Below the pieces are notes generated by a model. It made no database searches, was not told the origin of the DNA, and saw only the letters and a list, made by a program, of their open reading frames with translations. Below, in pieces: positions 8,194 through 14,312 of a stretch of 31,377 nt of DNA. The DNA comes from CAZBWP01 sp964630265. Lineage in GTDB: Bacteria; Pseudomonadota; Alphaproteobacteria; Rhodospirillales; Defluviicoccaceae. The stretch is taken from NCBI GenBank assembly GCA_964630265.1, contig CAZVRW010000036.1, positions 1-31,377 on the forward strand, given 5' to 3'. The stretch's first letter is position 1. Each line of letters starts with the position of its first letter. A program made the position numbers and the translations under genes.

Positions 8194-8864
8194 TCGCCCG
8201 CCGTGACGATCTCGCGCAACCGCTCGGCCATGGCGTCAACGCCGGCGGTATGGCTGAAGTGCTGCAGGAAATTGCCCTCCGGACCCATCAAATAAGAGAT
8301 CGCCGTGTGATCGACCAGATAGCCGGGATCGTCGTCGGCGGCCGGGTTGCCGCTGTCGTCGACCTTGGTGAAGTAGACGCGATAGGCCTGTGCCGCTGCC
8401 GCCACCTGCGCCTCGGTGCCGGTGAGGCCGATCAGGCGCGGGTGGAAATGGCCGACGTAGCTTTTCAGCAAGTCCTGGGTATCGCGCTCTGGATCGACGG
8501 TGATCAGGATTGGCTGGATCCTGGCCGCGGCCGCTTCGTCGAGCAGCGCCATGGCCGCAGAATTGCGCGCCAGCGACGTCGGGCAGATGTCCGGGCAGTA
8601 GGTGTAGCCGAAGTAAACCAGCATGTACGCGCCGCGGAAGTCGGCGTCGGTCACCGTCTTGCCGGTGTGGTCGACGAGGGTGAACGGACCGCCGATGGCG
8701 GGGCCGCTCGTCGCCTGTGGCGCCTGGGTGACCAGGCCCTCGGGTCCGAAATACTGGCGGCCCACCAGCAGCGCGACGACCAGCAGGCCGGCGATGGCGA
8801 GGGCGGCGAGGGCGCCGTTGAAGCGCCGTGCCGAGGGGGGGCGGTCGGGCGTTGGGGCAGTCAT
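8190..8864 (-). CDS. SCO1/SenC family copper chaperone
   Basis: SCO proteins deliver copper to the CuA or CuB centre of haem-copper oxidases and act as periplasmic thiol-disulfide partners. The product is 224 aa with one N-terminal membrane anchor (about residues 18-35) and a periplasmic thioredoxin-like domain. Copper ligands are visible: C90 and C94 in YTYCPDICPTSLA and H186 in YLVDHTAISYLMGP. The family signature ITVDPERDTQDLLKSYV is intact. The gene lies 52 bp downstream of the UreH-like membrane protein and overlaps cobB by 4 bases. The pairing with the UreH-like gene suggests copper supply to a respiratory oxidase encoded elsewhere. Confidence 0.94.
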   Translation of the reverse strand: MTAPTPDRPPSARRFNGALAALAIAGLLVVALLVGRQYFGPEGLVTQAPQATSGPAIGGPFTLVDHTGKTVTDADFRGAYMLVYFGYTYCPDICPTSLARNSAAMALLDEAAAARIQPILITVDPERDTQDLLKSYVGHFHPRLIGLTGTEAQVAAAAQAYRVYFTKVDDSGNPAADDDPGYLVDHTAISYLMGPEGNFLQHFSHTAGVDAMAERLREIVTAGD

Positions 8865-8916
8865 CGGGATCCTCCGCGATCAGGGGAGCCAAGCGGGCGG
8901 GGTGGCCAAGCGGGCG

Positions 8917-9687
8917 TCAGGCAAGCGTCCGCCAAGCCAGGTAGGAGAGGGCGGCGGCGTTGAACAACAAGAGAACGGGGGTGACGCGGGCGACCAGCCC
9001 CTGCCATTGGCGCCCGGCGACATGGCCCGCCAGACCGACGGCGAGCAGCGCCGGCACCGTGCCGAGGGCGAAGGCGATCATTGCCATGGCGCCGCTCAGC
9101 GCCGAGCCCGAGGCCGCCGCCGCGGCGATCGCGCCATAGAGCAGGCCGCACGGCAGGAAACCGAGCGCGAGGCCGAGCCCATAGCCGCGCAGGCCCGTCG
9201 GGTTGGCAAACAGGGGGCGGAGCCGGCCACCGATGCGACGCGACCACCAGCCCTCGCCGCCCGTCGCCAGCCAGGGCACCGCGATGCCCAGTTTGCGCAC
9301 GGCATAGCCGACGAAGAAGAGCGCGGCGAGAGCCAGCAGCGCCGCCGACAGCCAGCGCAGGCCGGTCAGGTCGACGACGGTTCCGGCGAACGCCGCGGCG
9401 CCGGCGCCGAGCAGCGTGTATGTGGTCGTGCGCCCCAGGTGATAGGGGACGAGCGCCGCGCCGCTCAAGCGATGGAATTCGGACATTTGCGCGGCGGAGA
9501 CGCTCTCCATGCGGGCGACCACTTGGCCCAGGACGAACGGGCCGCACATGCCGACGCAGTGCGCGGCGCTGCCCAGCAGACCGGCGACAAACAGGCTGGA
9601 GATCAGGCCGCCGTGCGCGATGGCCACCGTTCGACAATGCGCCATCGCGAAGGCGAGAGCGTCGGCGAGCGGGAGGTCCGTGGGCAT
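8917..9687 (-). CDS. Sulfite exporter TauE/SafE-type, UreH-like (DsbD_2) membrane protein
   Basis: This is an integral inner-membrane protein of 256 aa with about six hydrophobic segments, related to the DsbD/CcdA transmembrane domain. The conserved cysteine-containing helices are visible: GLLGSAAHCVGMCGP (C44, C48) and GFLPCGLLYG (C180). In many proteobacteria such proteins sit beside cytochrome-oxidase assembly factors and are thought to move metal or reducing power across the membrane; the substrate is not established. The start is the ATG at 9687, with only a weak ribosome-binding site. Gene order with the SCO gene 52 bp downstream supports a joint role in copper centre assembly. The automated label sulfite exporter should not be taken literally. 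Confidence 0.87.
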   Translation of the reverse strand: MPTDLPLADALAFAMAHCRTVAIAHGGLISSLFVAGLLGSAAHCVGMCGPFVLGQVVARMESVSAAQMSEFHRLSGAALVPYHLGRTTTYTLLGAGAAAFAGTVVDLTGLRWLSAALLALAALFFVGYAVRKLGIAVPWLATGGEGWWSRRIGGRLRPLFANPTGLRGYGLGLALGFLPCGLLYGAIAAAAASGSALSGAMAMIAFALGTVPALLAVGLAGHVAGRQWQGLVARVTPVLLLFNAAALSYLAWRTLA

Positions 9688-9752
9688 GATCCGGTCTGGT
9701 CGTGGCTGTATGCGTCAATGCTTATGTAACGTGGACGCGGCGACGATCGATG

Positions 9753-10823
9753 TCAATTTTGCAGGGCAGCATTGCCGCCATCACGGCGCGGTGGGGCGCG
9801 GTGCGATGAGGCGGCTGACTCGATGCCGAGGATCCAGGCTTCCTCCCGTTCGATGATGGCGCGTTCCGCGTCGGCCAAGTCGGCGGGGCCGGCGAACAGG
9901 GCGGCCAGCGCACCGCCCTCGTCGAGGCGTGCGAAATGGCGGGCGAGGGTGCGAACCTGCGCCGCATCGCGCGGCTCGCTCGCTGCCAGCCGCGCGCTGG
10001 GAATCATCGATGGCCAGACCTCGGCGATGATCACGCGCCAAGCATCGCCGTCGCCTCGGGACAGCGGCGCGAGGCGGGTTTCCAGGGGCCAGACGCGAAC
10101 GGCGCCGCGCAGCCGGGCATCGTTGCGCAACCGGTCCAGGTGGGCGATGGCCAGCAGTGTTTGGCTGCCGACGCTGCCCGGGTAGGCCAGTTTCCAGACG
10201 GACTGCGGACCGCGCACCCGGCGGTCGGTGATGCGGTACTCGCCAAGGCGATCACCCGAGCCGTCACCGAAGCCGTCGGGCTTGCGCGGCGACAGTGTCG
10301 CGGCCGCCGCCTGGGCGGGACAGCCCCAGAATGGAAACGCCCGCCCCGAGAGCCGCAGATTGAGGTCCGCCGCGACCTGGAAGCGGTTATTGGCATTGTC
10401 GGGCGCGTCGGCGATGGCGGCGGCCAGATGCGACCAGACGCCCCGCCAGTTGGGACGATCGGGGTAGAGCCGGGCGGCGAAGCCGGCGGGATAGCCGAGG
10501 GCCGCGTCGATGCCGACCAGCACCCGCCGGTCGCGCGCCACCAAGTCGACCAGGTGTGCCGCGAGCCCGTCCATCGCCTGCCGGCGGGTCGCGGGATTGC
10601 TCAAGCTCTCGACGCGACGCCCCTCCCGGGCGCGCTCGATCGCCGCCACCCAGACACTGTCGGCGCCGGTCCTGGGCGACGCCGCGGCGCTCCAGTCGAC
10701 GATCACGTACGCGTCGAAGCTGGGTCCGTCGAAGATGGGGGCATCGATGTCGGGACGATGGACCGCGGGGCTCACCGGCGGCGGCTCCCGCGGCGCAACG
10801 CCGGTGTCCAGCGGGCCGCACAC
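9753..10823 (-). CDS. Uncharacterised RNase H-like (DUF429-like) protein
   Basis: The product is 356 aa with no signal peptide. The recognisable core is YVIVDWSAAASPRTGADSVW, with D43 closing a predicted first beta strand. After about 60 residues comes VLVGIDAALGYPAGFAARLY (D106), then APDNANNRF and AFPFWGCPAQ. An Asp ending strand 1 and a later GIDxAxGYP segment resemble the RNase H/actin-like fold of DUF429-type predicted nucleases. I recall similar alphaproteobacterial proteins carrying unsupported names such as molybdopterin guanine dinucleotide synthesis; I do not adopt that. The start is a GTG at 10823 with GGGAG eight bases upstream, inside the SWIM gene (52-base overlap). The C-terminus is low-complexity. 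The gene is real, but its activity is unknown. Confidence 0.75.
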   Translation of the reverse strand: MCGPLDTGVAPREPPPVSPAVHRPDIDAPIFDGPSFDAYVIVDWSAAASPRTGADSVWVAAIERAREGRRVESLSNPATRRQAMDGLAAHLVDLVARDRRVLVGIDAALGYPAGFAARLYPDRPNWRGVWSHLAAAIADAPDNANNRFQVAADLNLRLSGRAFPFWGCPAQAAAATLSPRKPDGFGDGSGDRLGEYRITDRRVRGPQSVWKLAYPGSVGSQTLLAIAHLDRLRNDARLRGAVRVWPLETRLAPLSRGDGDAWRVIIAEVWPSMIPSARLAASEPRDAAQVRTLARHFARLDEGGALAALFAGPADLADAERAIIEREEAWILGIESAASSHRAPPRRDGGNAALQN

Positions 10824-11125
10824 GGCTGCTGCTCCCGGGGCGTCGCCATGCTCTCGATCAGCAGCGCTGCCTCGTGCTTGCAGTTGAAGGTGACGGGGCA
10901 GGAGCAGGATCCGTCGATCCGGACCCCACCATCGGCGGCGACAGCCCGTGCGATGACGACGGAAGAGGGCTGCGGGCGCGTTCCCTTCACCTGCCCCTGG
11001 GGGCGCGAGCCGTCAGCCGCCATCTCGGTGACGGTGGCGCGCCCCTGGCGCTGGTAGCGCACGACCTTGTCCAAGGCGGCCGGCCCCACCATCCGCCCGA
11101 TATCTCCATAGGCCAATATCTTCAT
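10772..11125 (-). CDS. Short SWIM zinc-finger protein (possible truncated helicase N-terminus)
   Basis: The product is 117 aa with a complete SWIM zinc finger, C-x-C-x(5)-C-x-H: C74, C76, C82 and H84 in SCSCPVTFNCKHEAALLIE. The preceding residues (GRMVGPAALDKVVRYQRQG, then a variable strand region) match the domain found at the N-terminus of many SNF2-type bacterial helicases. Only about 33 residues follow the finger, ending in an Arg-rich tail, and no helicase motif follows in any frame before the RNase H-like gene. Either it is a stand-alone SWIM protein or the remnant of a longer gene. The start codon lies inside a 16-bp tandem repeat; M12 (11092), with GGAG 11 bases upstream, is an alternative start. 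Confidence 0.6.
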   Translation of the reverse strand: MKILAYGDIGRMVGPAALDKVVRYQRQGRATVTEMAADGSRPQGQVKGTRPQPSSVVIARAVAADGGVRIDGSCSCPVTFNCKHEAALLIESMATPREQQPCAARWTPALRRGSRRR

Positions 11126-11154
11126 AGGCCAATATGTTCATAGGCCAATATCTT
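11107..11154. repeat. Three-copy 16-bp tandem repeat over the SWIM gene start
   Basis: Units are 11107-11122 CATAGGCCAATATCTT, 11123-11138 CATAGGCCAATATGTT and 11139-11154 CATAGGCCAATATCTT. A degenerate half unit (GATATCTC) adjoins at 11099-11106. Units 1 and 3 are identical and unit 2 differs by one base. The array is AT-rich against a GC-rich background. Read on the minus strand each unit supplies an ATG, and a GTG lies at its upstream edge (11157). Because 16 is not a multiple of three, these starts fall in different frames. The ATG at 11125 is the one in frame with the SWIM protein. Confidence 0.9.
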
Positions 11155-11643
11155 CACAGGAATGCAGCCGCATGTGCCCGCCGATGCTCCCCTCCCATGG
11201 TCTGCGCCGGCCCCGGTGCCCCGCCGCAAGACCATCGCCCTTGACCATAGGGATGGTGCCAGAAGGCAGGGGTTAGAACAAGCCCTGCTATCGACCAGGG
11301 GCGCCGACCGAATTCCCCTTCGCTGATCCTCCGCGATGCCGGCGGACGTCCGGCAACGTCTTCCCGATCGACCTTGCTTTGGGCGTCGATCATGGCTTCA
11401 CTCGCATGGGCGAACGGGTGATCGGCCGCTTGTGGCACGAGCCGGCGCCGCTCGCGGCGCGGCTGCACCGGGGGCTTCGCCAAGCGTTCCTGAAGCACTT
11501 CAACGTTTAAAAGACCCGCAGGGTAGAACGACATGGCCGGCCACATCGGAGCGATCGGGCGTTGCAACGACCCATGCCCCAAGCCGAGACGGAAGCGGCC
11601 TTGTCGTAATCTGGATCATGTCCATTAAGGGGATCAGAAAACC
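11155..11643. other. Gene-free stretch of about 490 bp
   Basis: No convincing gene is seen between the divergent SWIM and SapC-like genes. A plus-strand frame is open from 11277 (after TAG) to a TAA near 11512 and encodes a protein-like tail (FPIDLALGVDHGFTRMGERV, ending LRQAFLKHFNV). It has no start codon with a ribosome-binding site and no recognised family, so it may be a decayed gene end or chance. The opposite-strand 142-codon frame (11154-11582) looks like its shadow. The stretch should contain the promoter of the SapC-like gene, but no good -35/-10 pair was found. Confidence 0.5.
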
Positions 11644-12468
11644 GTGGCGACACAGCAACTTTTCTATCAAACCGCCGTTCCGGTCAGTGCCCAGCGCCAC
11701 AAGGACTGGTCGGTCAAGGCCGGGGCCTCCTATCGCTTCGCCGCGGGGGTGAACTCCGTGCCGGTGACGGCGATCGAGTTTGCGCAAGTGGCGGGCGAAT
11801 ATCCGATCGTCTTCGCCGGCTCGGAGAGCGCCGTGTTTCCCGCCGTGATCCTTGGCGTCCGGGAAAACGAGAACCTCTTTGTCGATGACGAGGGCCGCTG
11901 GCGCGGGAAATATGTCCCTGCCTTCGTCCGCCGGTATCCGTTCGTCTTCTCACAAGACAACGAAGGCAAGACCTTCACGCTGCATATCGATGAGACCTTC
12001 GAGGGCTGCAATCAGGTCAATCGTGGCGAGCGCCTGTTCGACGCCGACGGCCAGCAGACCCAGTACCTGAAGACCGTGCTCAATTTCCTGCAGGACTATC
12101 AGGCGCGGTTCCGCCGCACCCAGGCCTATTGCGCGCGCCTGATCGATCTGAAGCTGCTGCAACCCATGCAGGCGCAATTCACCCTCGGCACTGGCGAGCA
12201 GCGATCGCTCTCCGGCTTCATGACGGTGGACCGGGAAAAGTTGAAAGCGCTGCCGGCGGAGGCGATCGCGGACATGATGCGCAAGGACGAGCTGGAGTGC
12301 ACCTTCCTGCATCTGGCGTCGCTCCGGCACTTCCAGGACATGCTCGAACGGTTCGTGCCGAAACCGGCAGCGGCGAGCGCCGCAGATAGCGATGCTGACG
12401 CCGCTGACGCCGCGGCCGAGGCCGTAGAGCCGTCGCCCGAAGACGGCCCGAGTGGCGGCGTGCACTGA
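11644..12468 (+). CDS. SapC family protein
   Basis: The product is 274 aa and belongs to the SapC family (PF07277), soluble proteins named for S-layer association but of unproven function. Family features are the opening FYQTAVPVSAQRHKDWSV, the central EYPIVFAG and VPAFVRRYPFVF, and FTLHIDETFEGCN followed by GERLFDADGQ. The start is a GTG at 11644; AAGGGG lies about 12 bases upstream, longer than ideal, and no in-frame ATG is closer. The C-terminal 40 residues are an Ala/Asp/Glu-rich disordered tail. There is no signal peptide, so a cytoplasmic location is expected. It stands alone on the plus strand. In other bacteria sapC often lies near TonB receptors and flavin-dependent halogenases; none is seen here. 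Confidence 0.85.
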   Translation: MATQQLFYQTAVPVSAQRHKDWSVKAGASYRFAAGVNSVPVTAIEFAQVAGEYPIVFAGSESAVFPAVILGVRENENLFVDDEGRWRGKYVPAFVRRYPFVFSQDNEGKTFTLHIDETFEGCNQVNRGERLFDADGQQTQYLKTVLNFLQDYQARFRRTQAYCARLIDLKLLQPMQAQFTLGTGEQRSLSGFMTVDREKLKALPAEAIADMMRKDELECTFLHLASLRHFQDMLERFVPKPAAASAADSDADAADAAAEAVEPSPEDGPSGGVH

Positions 12469-12504
12469 CCCTCCAGGCGAGGTGAGCGGTGGACAAAGCC
12501 TCCT

Positions 12505-12518
12505 GACCGGCGCCGGTC
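12505..12518. other. 14-bp perfect palindrome downstream of the SapC-like gene
   Basis: GACCGGCGCCGGTC is self-complementary and lies 37 bp after the SapC-like stop. No T-run follows on either strand, so a rho-independent terminator is doubtful. It could be a protein-binding site for the next small gene or simply a GC-rich coincidence. Confidence 0.3.
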
Positions 12519-12648
12519 GAGAGGTCGCGCCGATCCGCCACCGGAAGTTTGGCCCTTTAACGCTCGGTTAGCGGCGTCCCCTGTACGTTCTCCCGTGTCG
12601 CAACGCCGCCCCGTCGGGCGGGCTCCGTCGCCGACAGGGGACCCGACG

Positions 12649-12870
12649 ATGGCGGAAAACAAGGGGCCGTTGCTGAGATGGTGGGAGGGGGTTCGGGGCT
12701 GGCACGACCCGACCAGGACATCGGTGACCGATAATCGTACCCGGGTGCGACGGATCGTGCAAAAGGTGGCCATCGACCGCTCGACGCCGCAGCCCTCGGC
12801 GTCGCATGGGGCATCCGATCGGGTCTTGCGCCGCCGCACCAGCAAAATCGTCCGGGCGCTCTTCGACTGA
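12649..12870 (+). CDS. Small hypothetical protein
   Basis: This is a 73-aa frame starting MAENKGPLLRWWEGVRGWHD. AGGGG lies eight bases before the ATG at 12649, which makes translation plausible. The peptide is basic, with Trp residues near the N-terminus (WWEGVRGW) and an Arg-rich C-terminal half (RVLRRRTSKIVRALFD). I recognise no family, and it has no membrane segment or metal motif. The frame extends to an ATG at 12595 without a ribosome-binding site. It converges with the hemerythrin gene 38 bp away. It is probably real, with no inferred function. Confidence 0.45.
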   Translation: MAENKGPLLRWWEGVRGWHDPTRTSVTDNRTRVRRIVQKVAIDRSTPQPSASHGASDRVLRRRTSKIVRALFD

Positions 12871-12908
12871 ACTGAGCCGCGCCGCGGCCCCCATCGTCTC
12901 CATGTCCG

Positions 12909-13466
12909 TCAGCCGGCGTGCTCTTCGCCGGACAGGATGGCCGCCTGCAAGGCCCGAAACTGCGCTTCCGCGTCGACACGAAATAGCGGATCGGGATCGT
13001 CGAAGACGGCGAAATCGATGTTGTCCCACTCGTCCGCTCCGAGATGCCGCAGCGACGCCGGAAAGAAGAGGGATTCCTCCATCTCGATGTGCCGAAGCTG
13101 CGCCCGGGTGAACGCGCGCGCGGCCTCGACGAAGCGTTGCCTTGCTTCCGCCTGGCCGAAATAGGCGTCGTCGAGACGAAGCGCGAGCCGGTGCGCGTCA
13201 CGCGCCTGCCCTGCATGTTCCTTGCGCAGATCGCCGACAGCCGCCGCGGAAGGCGGGTGTCGACGCGCCAACAGCGCATGGAGCAGGTTCTCCTTGGGAT
13301 GATGGGCGCGGTCGGGAAAGGTCAGGAAATATTCGACGATGGACCCGAGGAAAAGGCGATCCAACGGTCCGCCAGCGGCCAGCGTGTCGACCCGCGTCTC
13401 GAAACAGGCGAGCACGCGCTCCATATTTCTGTGCTCCAGGCGGAGCATAAGCACGATATCCGACAT
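12909..13466 (-). CDS. Hemerythrin HHE-domain protein
   Basis: The product is 185 aa, a four-helix di-iron hemerythrin-like protein of the HHE type. Candidate ligands are H12 (RLEHRNMERVL), H55/H56 and E59 (DRAHHPKENLLH), H84 (RKEHAGQ), H126 and E130 (LRHIEMEESLFFP). Such proteins bind oxygen, nitric oxide or iron, or protect iron-sulfur proteins; which applies here cannot be read from sequence. I start at 13466 (MSDIVLMLRLEH) because AAGGA lies eight bases upstream. The frame continues to 14105, but that part is antisense to the NAD(P)-binding gene and has no domain. It is divergent from that gene across an AT-richer 150-bp spacer and may share its control. Confidence 0.87.
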   Translation of the reverse strand: MSDIVLMLRLEHRNMERVLACFETRVDTLAAGGPLDRLFLGSIVEYFLTFPDRAHHPKENLLHALLARRHPPSAAAVGDLRKEHAGQARDAHRLALRLDDAYFGQAEARQRFVEAARAFTRAQLRHIEMEESLFFPASLRHLGADEWDNIDFAVFDDPDPLFRVDAEAQFRALQAAILSGEEHAG

Positions 13467-13608
13467 GTCCCGCATCCTTGAATGTTTTGTGAAACTGCTA
13501 TCATGGGGGACGCCTGTCTGCAAACACTGTGCTGGGCACGGGCGGGGCCGCGTCGGCGTCGTCCGCCGCACGGCCGGCGTGTGGTTGGCCCGATCGAACG
13601 CTGCTGAA

Positions 13609-13640
13609 CCAGTGGATGGAAAGGCCAGCGGATGGAAAGG
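13609..13640 (+). repeat. Two-copy 16-bp tandem duplication at a gene start
   Basis: 13609-13624 CCAGTGGATGGAAAGG is followed directly by 13625-13640 CCAGCGGATGGAAAGG (one mismatch). Each unit carries an ATG and a GGAAAGG Shine-Dalgarno-like run. The duplication therefore gives two start codons (13616 and 13632) in different frames and two ribosome-binding sites. Confidence 0.85.
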
Positions 13641-13645
13641 AATGA
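13616..13645 (+). promoter_or_regulatory. Candidate upstream mini-ORF in front of the NAD(P)-binding gene
   Basis: The ATG in the first 16-bp unit opens a nine-codon frame (MERPADGKE) that ends with TGA at 13643-13645. This is four bases before the GTG at 13650, a likely start of the downstream gene. The layout would allow translational coupling or attenuation. There is no evidence beyond the geometry. Confidence 0.25.
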
Positions 13646-14291
13646 CTCCGTGGCGACCGTGCTGATCATTGGGGCGAGCCGGGGAATCGGCCTGGAGACC
13701 GTGAAAGCTGCGCTGAAACCGGGTCACAAGGTCCGCGCCCTGGCACGCTCCGCGGCGCGCATTCCCGTCAGTCATCCCGACCTGGAGAAGGTCACGGGGG
13801 ATGCGCTGGATCGAGACACGGTGACGCGAGCGCTCGACGGTGTCGATGCGGTCATTCAGACGCTCGGTGTCGCTGCCGGTCCCGAGATGATCTTCAGGCC
13901 CGTGAAGCTGTTCTCGCAGGCAACGCGCATCCTTGTCGCGGCGATGGAGGCGGAGGGGGTCCGCCGACTGATCTGTTTGACCGGCTTCGGTGCCGGCGAC
14001 AGTCGCAACAAGGGAGGAGCGCTCTACAATATGGCGTTTCACCTGTTTCTTGGCCGCGCCTACGACGACAAGGACGTTCAGGAGAGGATCATCAGGCAGA
14101 GCCACCTCGACTGGGTGATCGCCCGGCCCGTCATTTTGACCAACGGGCCGAAAACGGCCTCCTATCGGGTTCTGGTTGATCCGAAAGACTGGGGTTGTGG
14201 CTTCATTTCGCGCGCCGATGTCGCCGACTTCCTGGTCAAACAGGTTACGGAGGATGCCTACCTGGGCAAGGCGCCGGTGCTCATGACTTGA
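13632..14291 (+). CDS. NAD(P)-binding Rossmann-fold protein (BVR-B/NmrA-like)
   Basis: The product is 219 aa from 13632, or 213 aa from the GTG at 13650, which has AGGA eight bases upstream and yields the more usual N-terminus VATVLIIGASRGIG. The dinucleotide loop is GASRGIGLETVK. Further blocks are VRALARSAARIP, VTGDALDRDTV, DAVIQTLGV and WVIARPVILTNGP, which fit the atypical short-chain dehydrogenase group of biliverdin reductase B/flavin reductase and NmrA-like proteins. There is no YxxxK catalytic pair of classical SDRs. It is cytoplasmic with an unknown substrate. The gene is divergent from the hemerythrin gene and convergent with the antiporter gene 21 bp downstream. Confidence 0.85.
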   Translation: MERNDSVATVLIIGASRGIGLETVKAALKPGHKVRALARSAARIPVSHPDLEKVTGDALDRDTVTRALDGVDAVIQTLGVAAGPEMIFRPVKLFSQATRILVAAMEAEGVRRLICLTGFGAGDSRNKGGALYNMAFHLFLGRAYDDKDVQERIIRQSHLDWVIARPVILTNGPKTASYRVLVDPKDWGCGFISRADVADFLVKQVTEDAYLGKAPVLMT

Positions 14292-14312
14292 GGTTGGGAC
14301 GCAGCGTCACGC

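Noticed and set aside
6664..8295. 543-codon plus-strand open frame
   Set aside because: It is antisense to ycgN and cobB, both of which have clear catalytic or cysteine motifs on the minus strand.
11154..11582. 142-codon minus-strand frame in the gene-free stretch
   Set aside because: It has no domain or good ribosome-binding site, and it runs opposite the start-less frame noted in the findings.
13467..14105. Long N-terminal extension of the hemerythrin-domain gene
   Set aside because: The extension is antisense to the NAD(P)-binding gene, and a good ribosome-binding site precedes the ATG at 13466.
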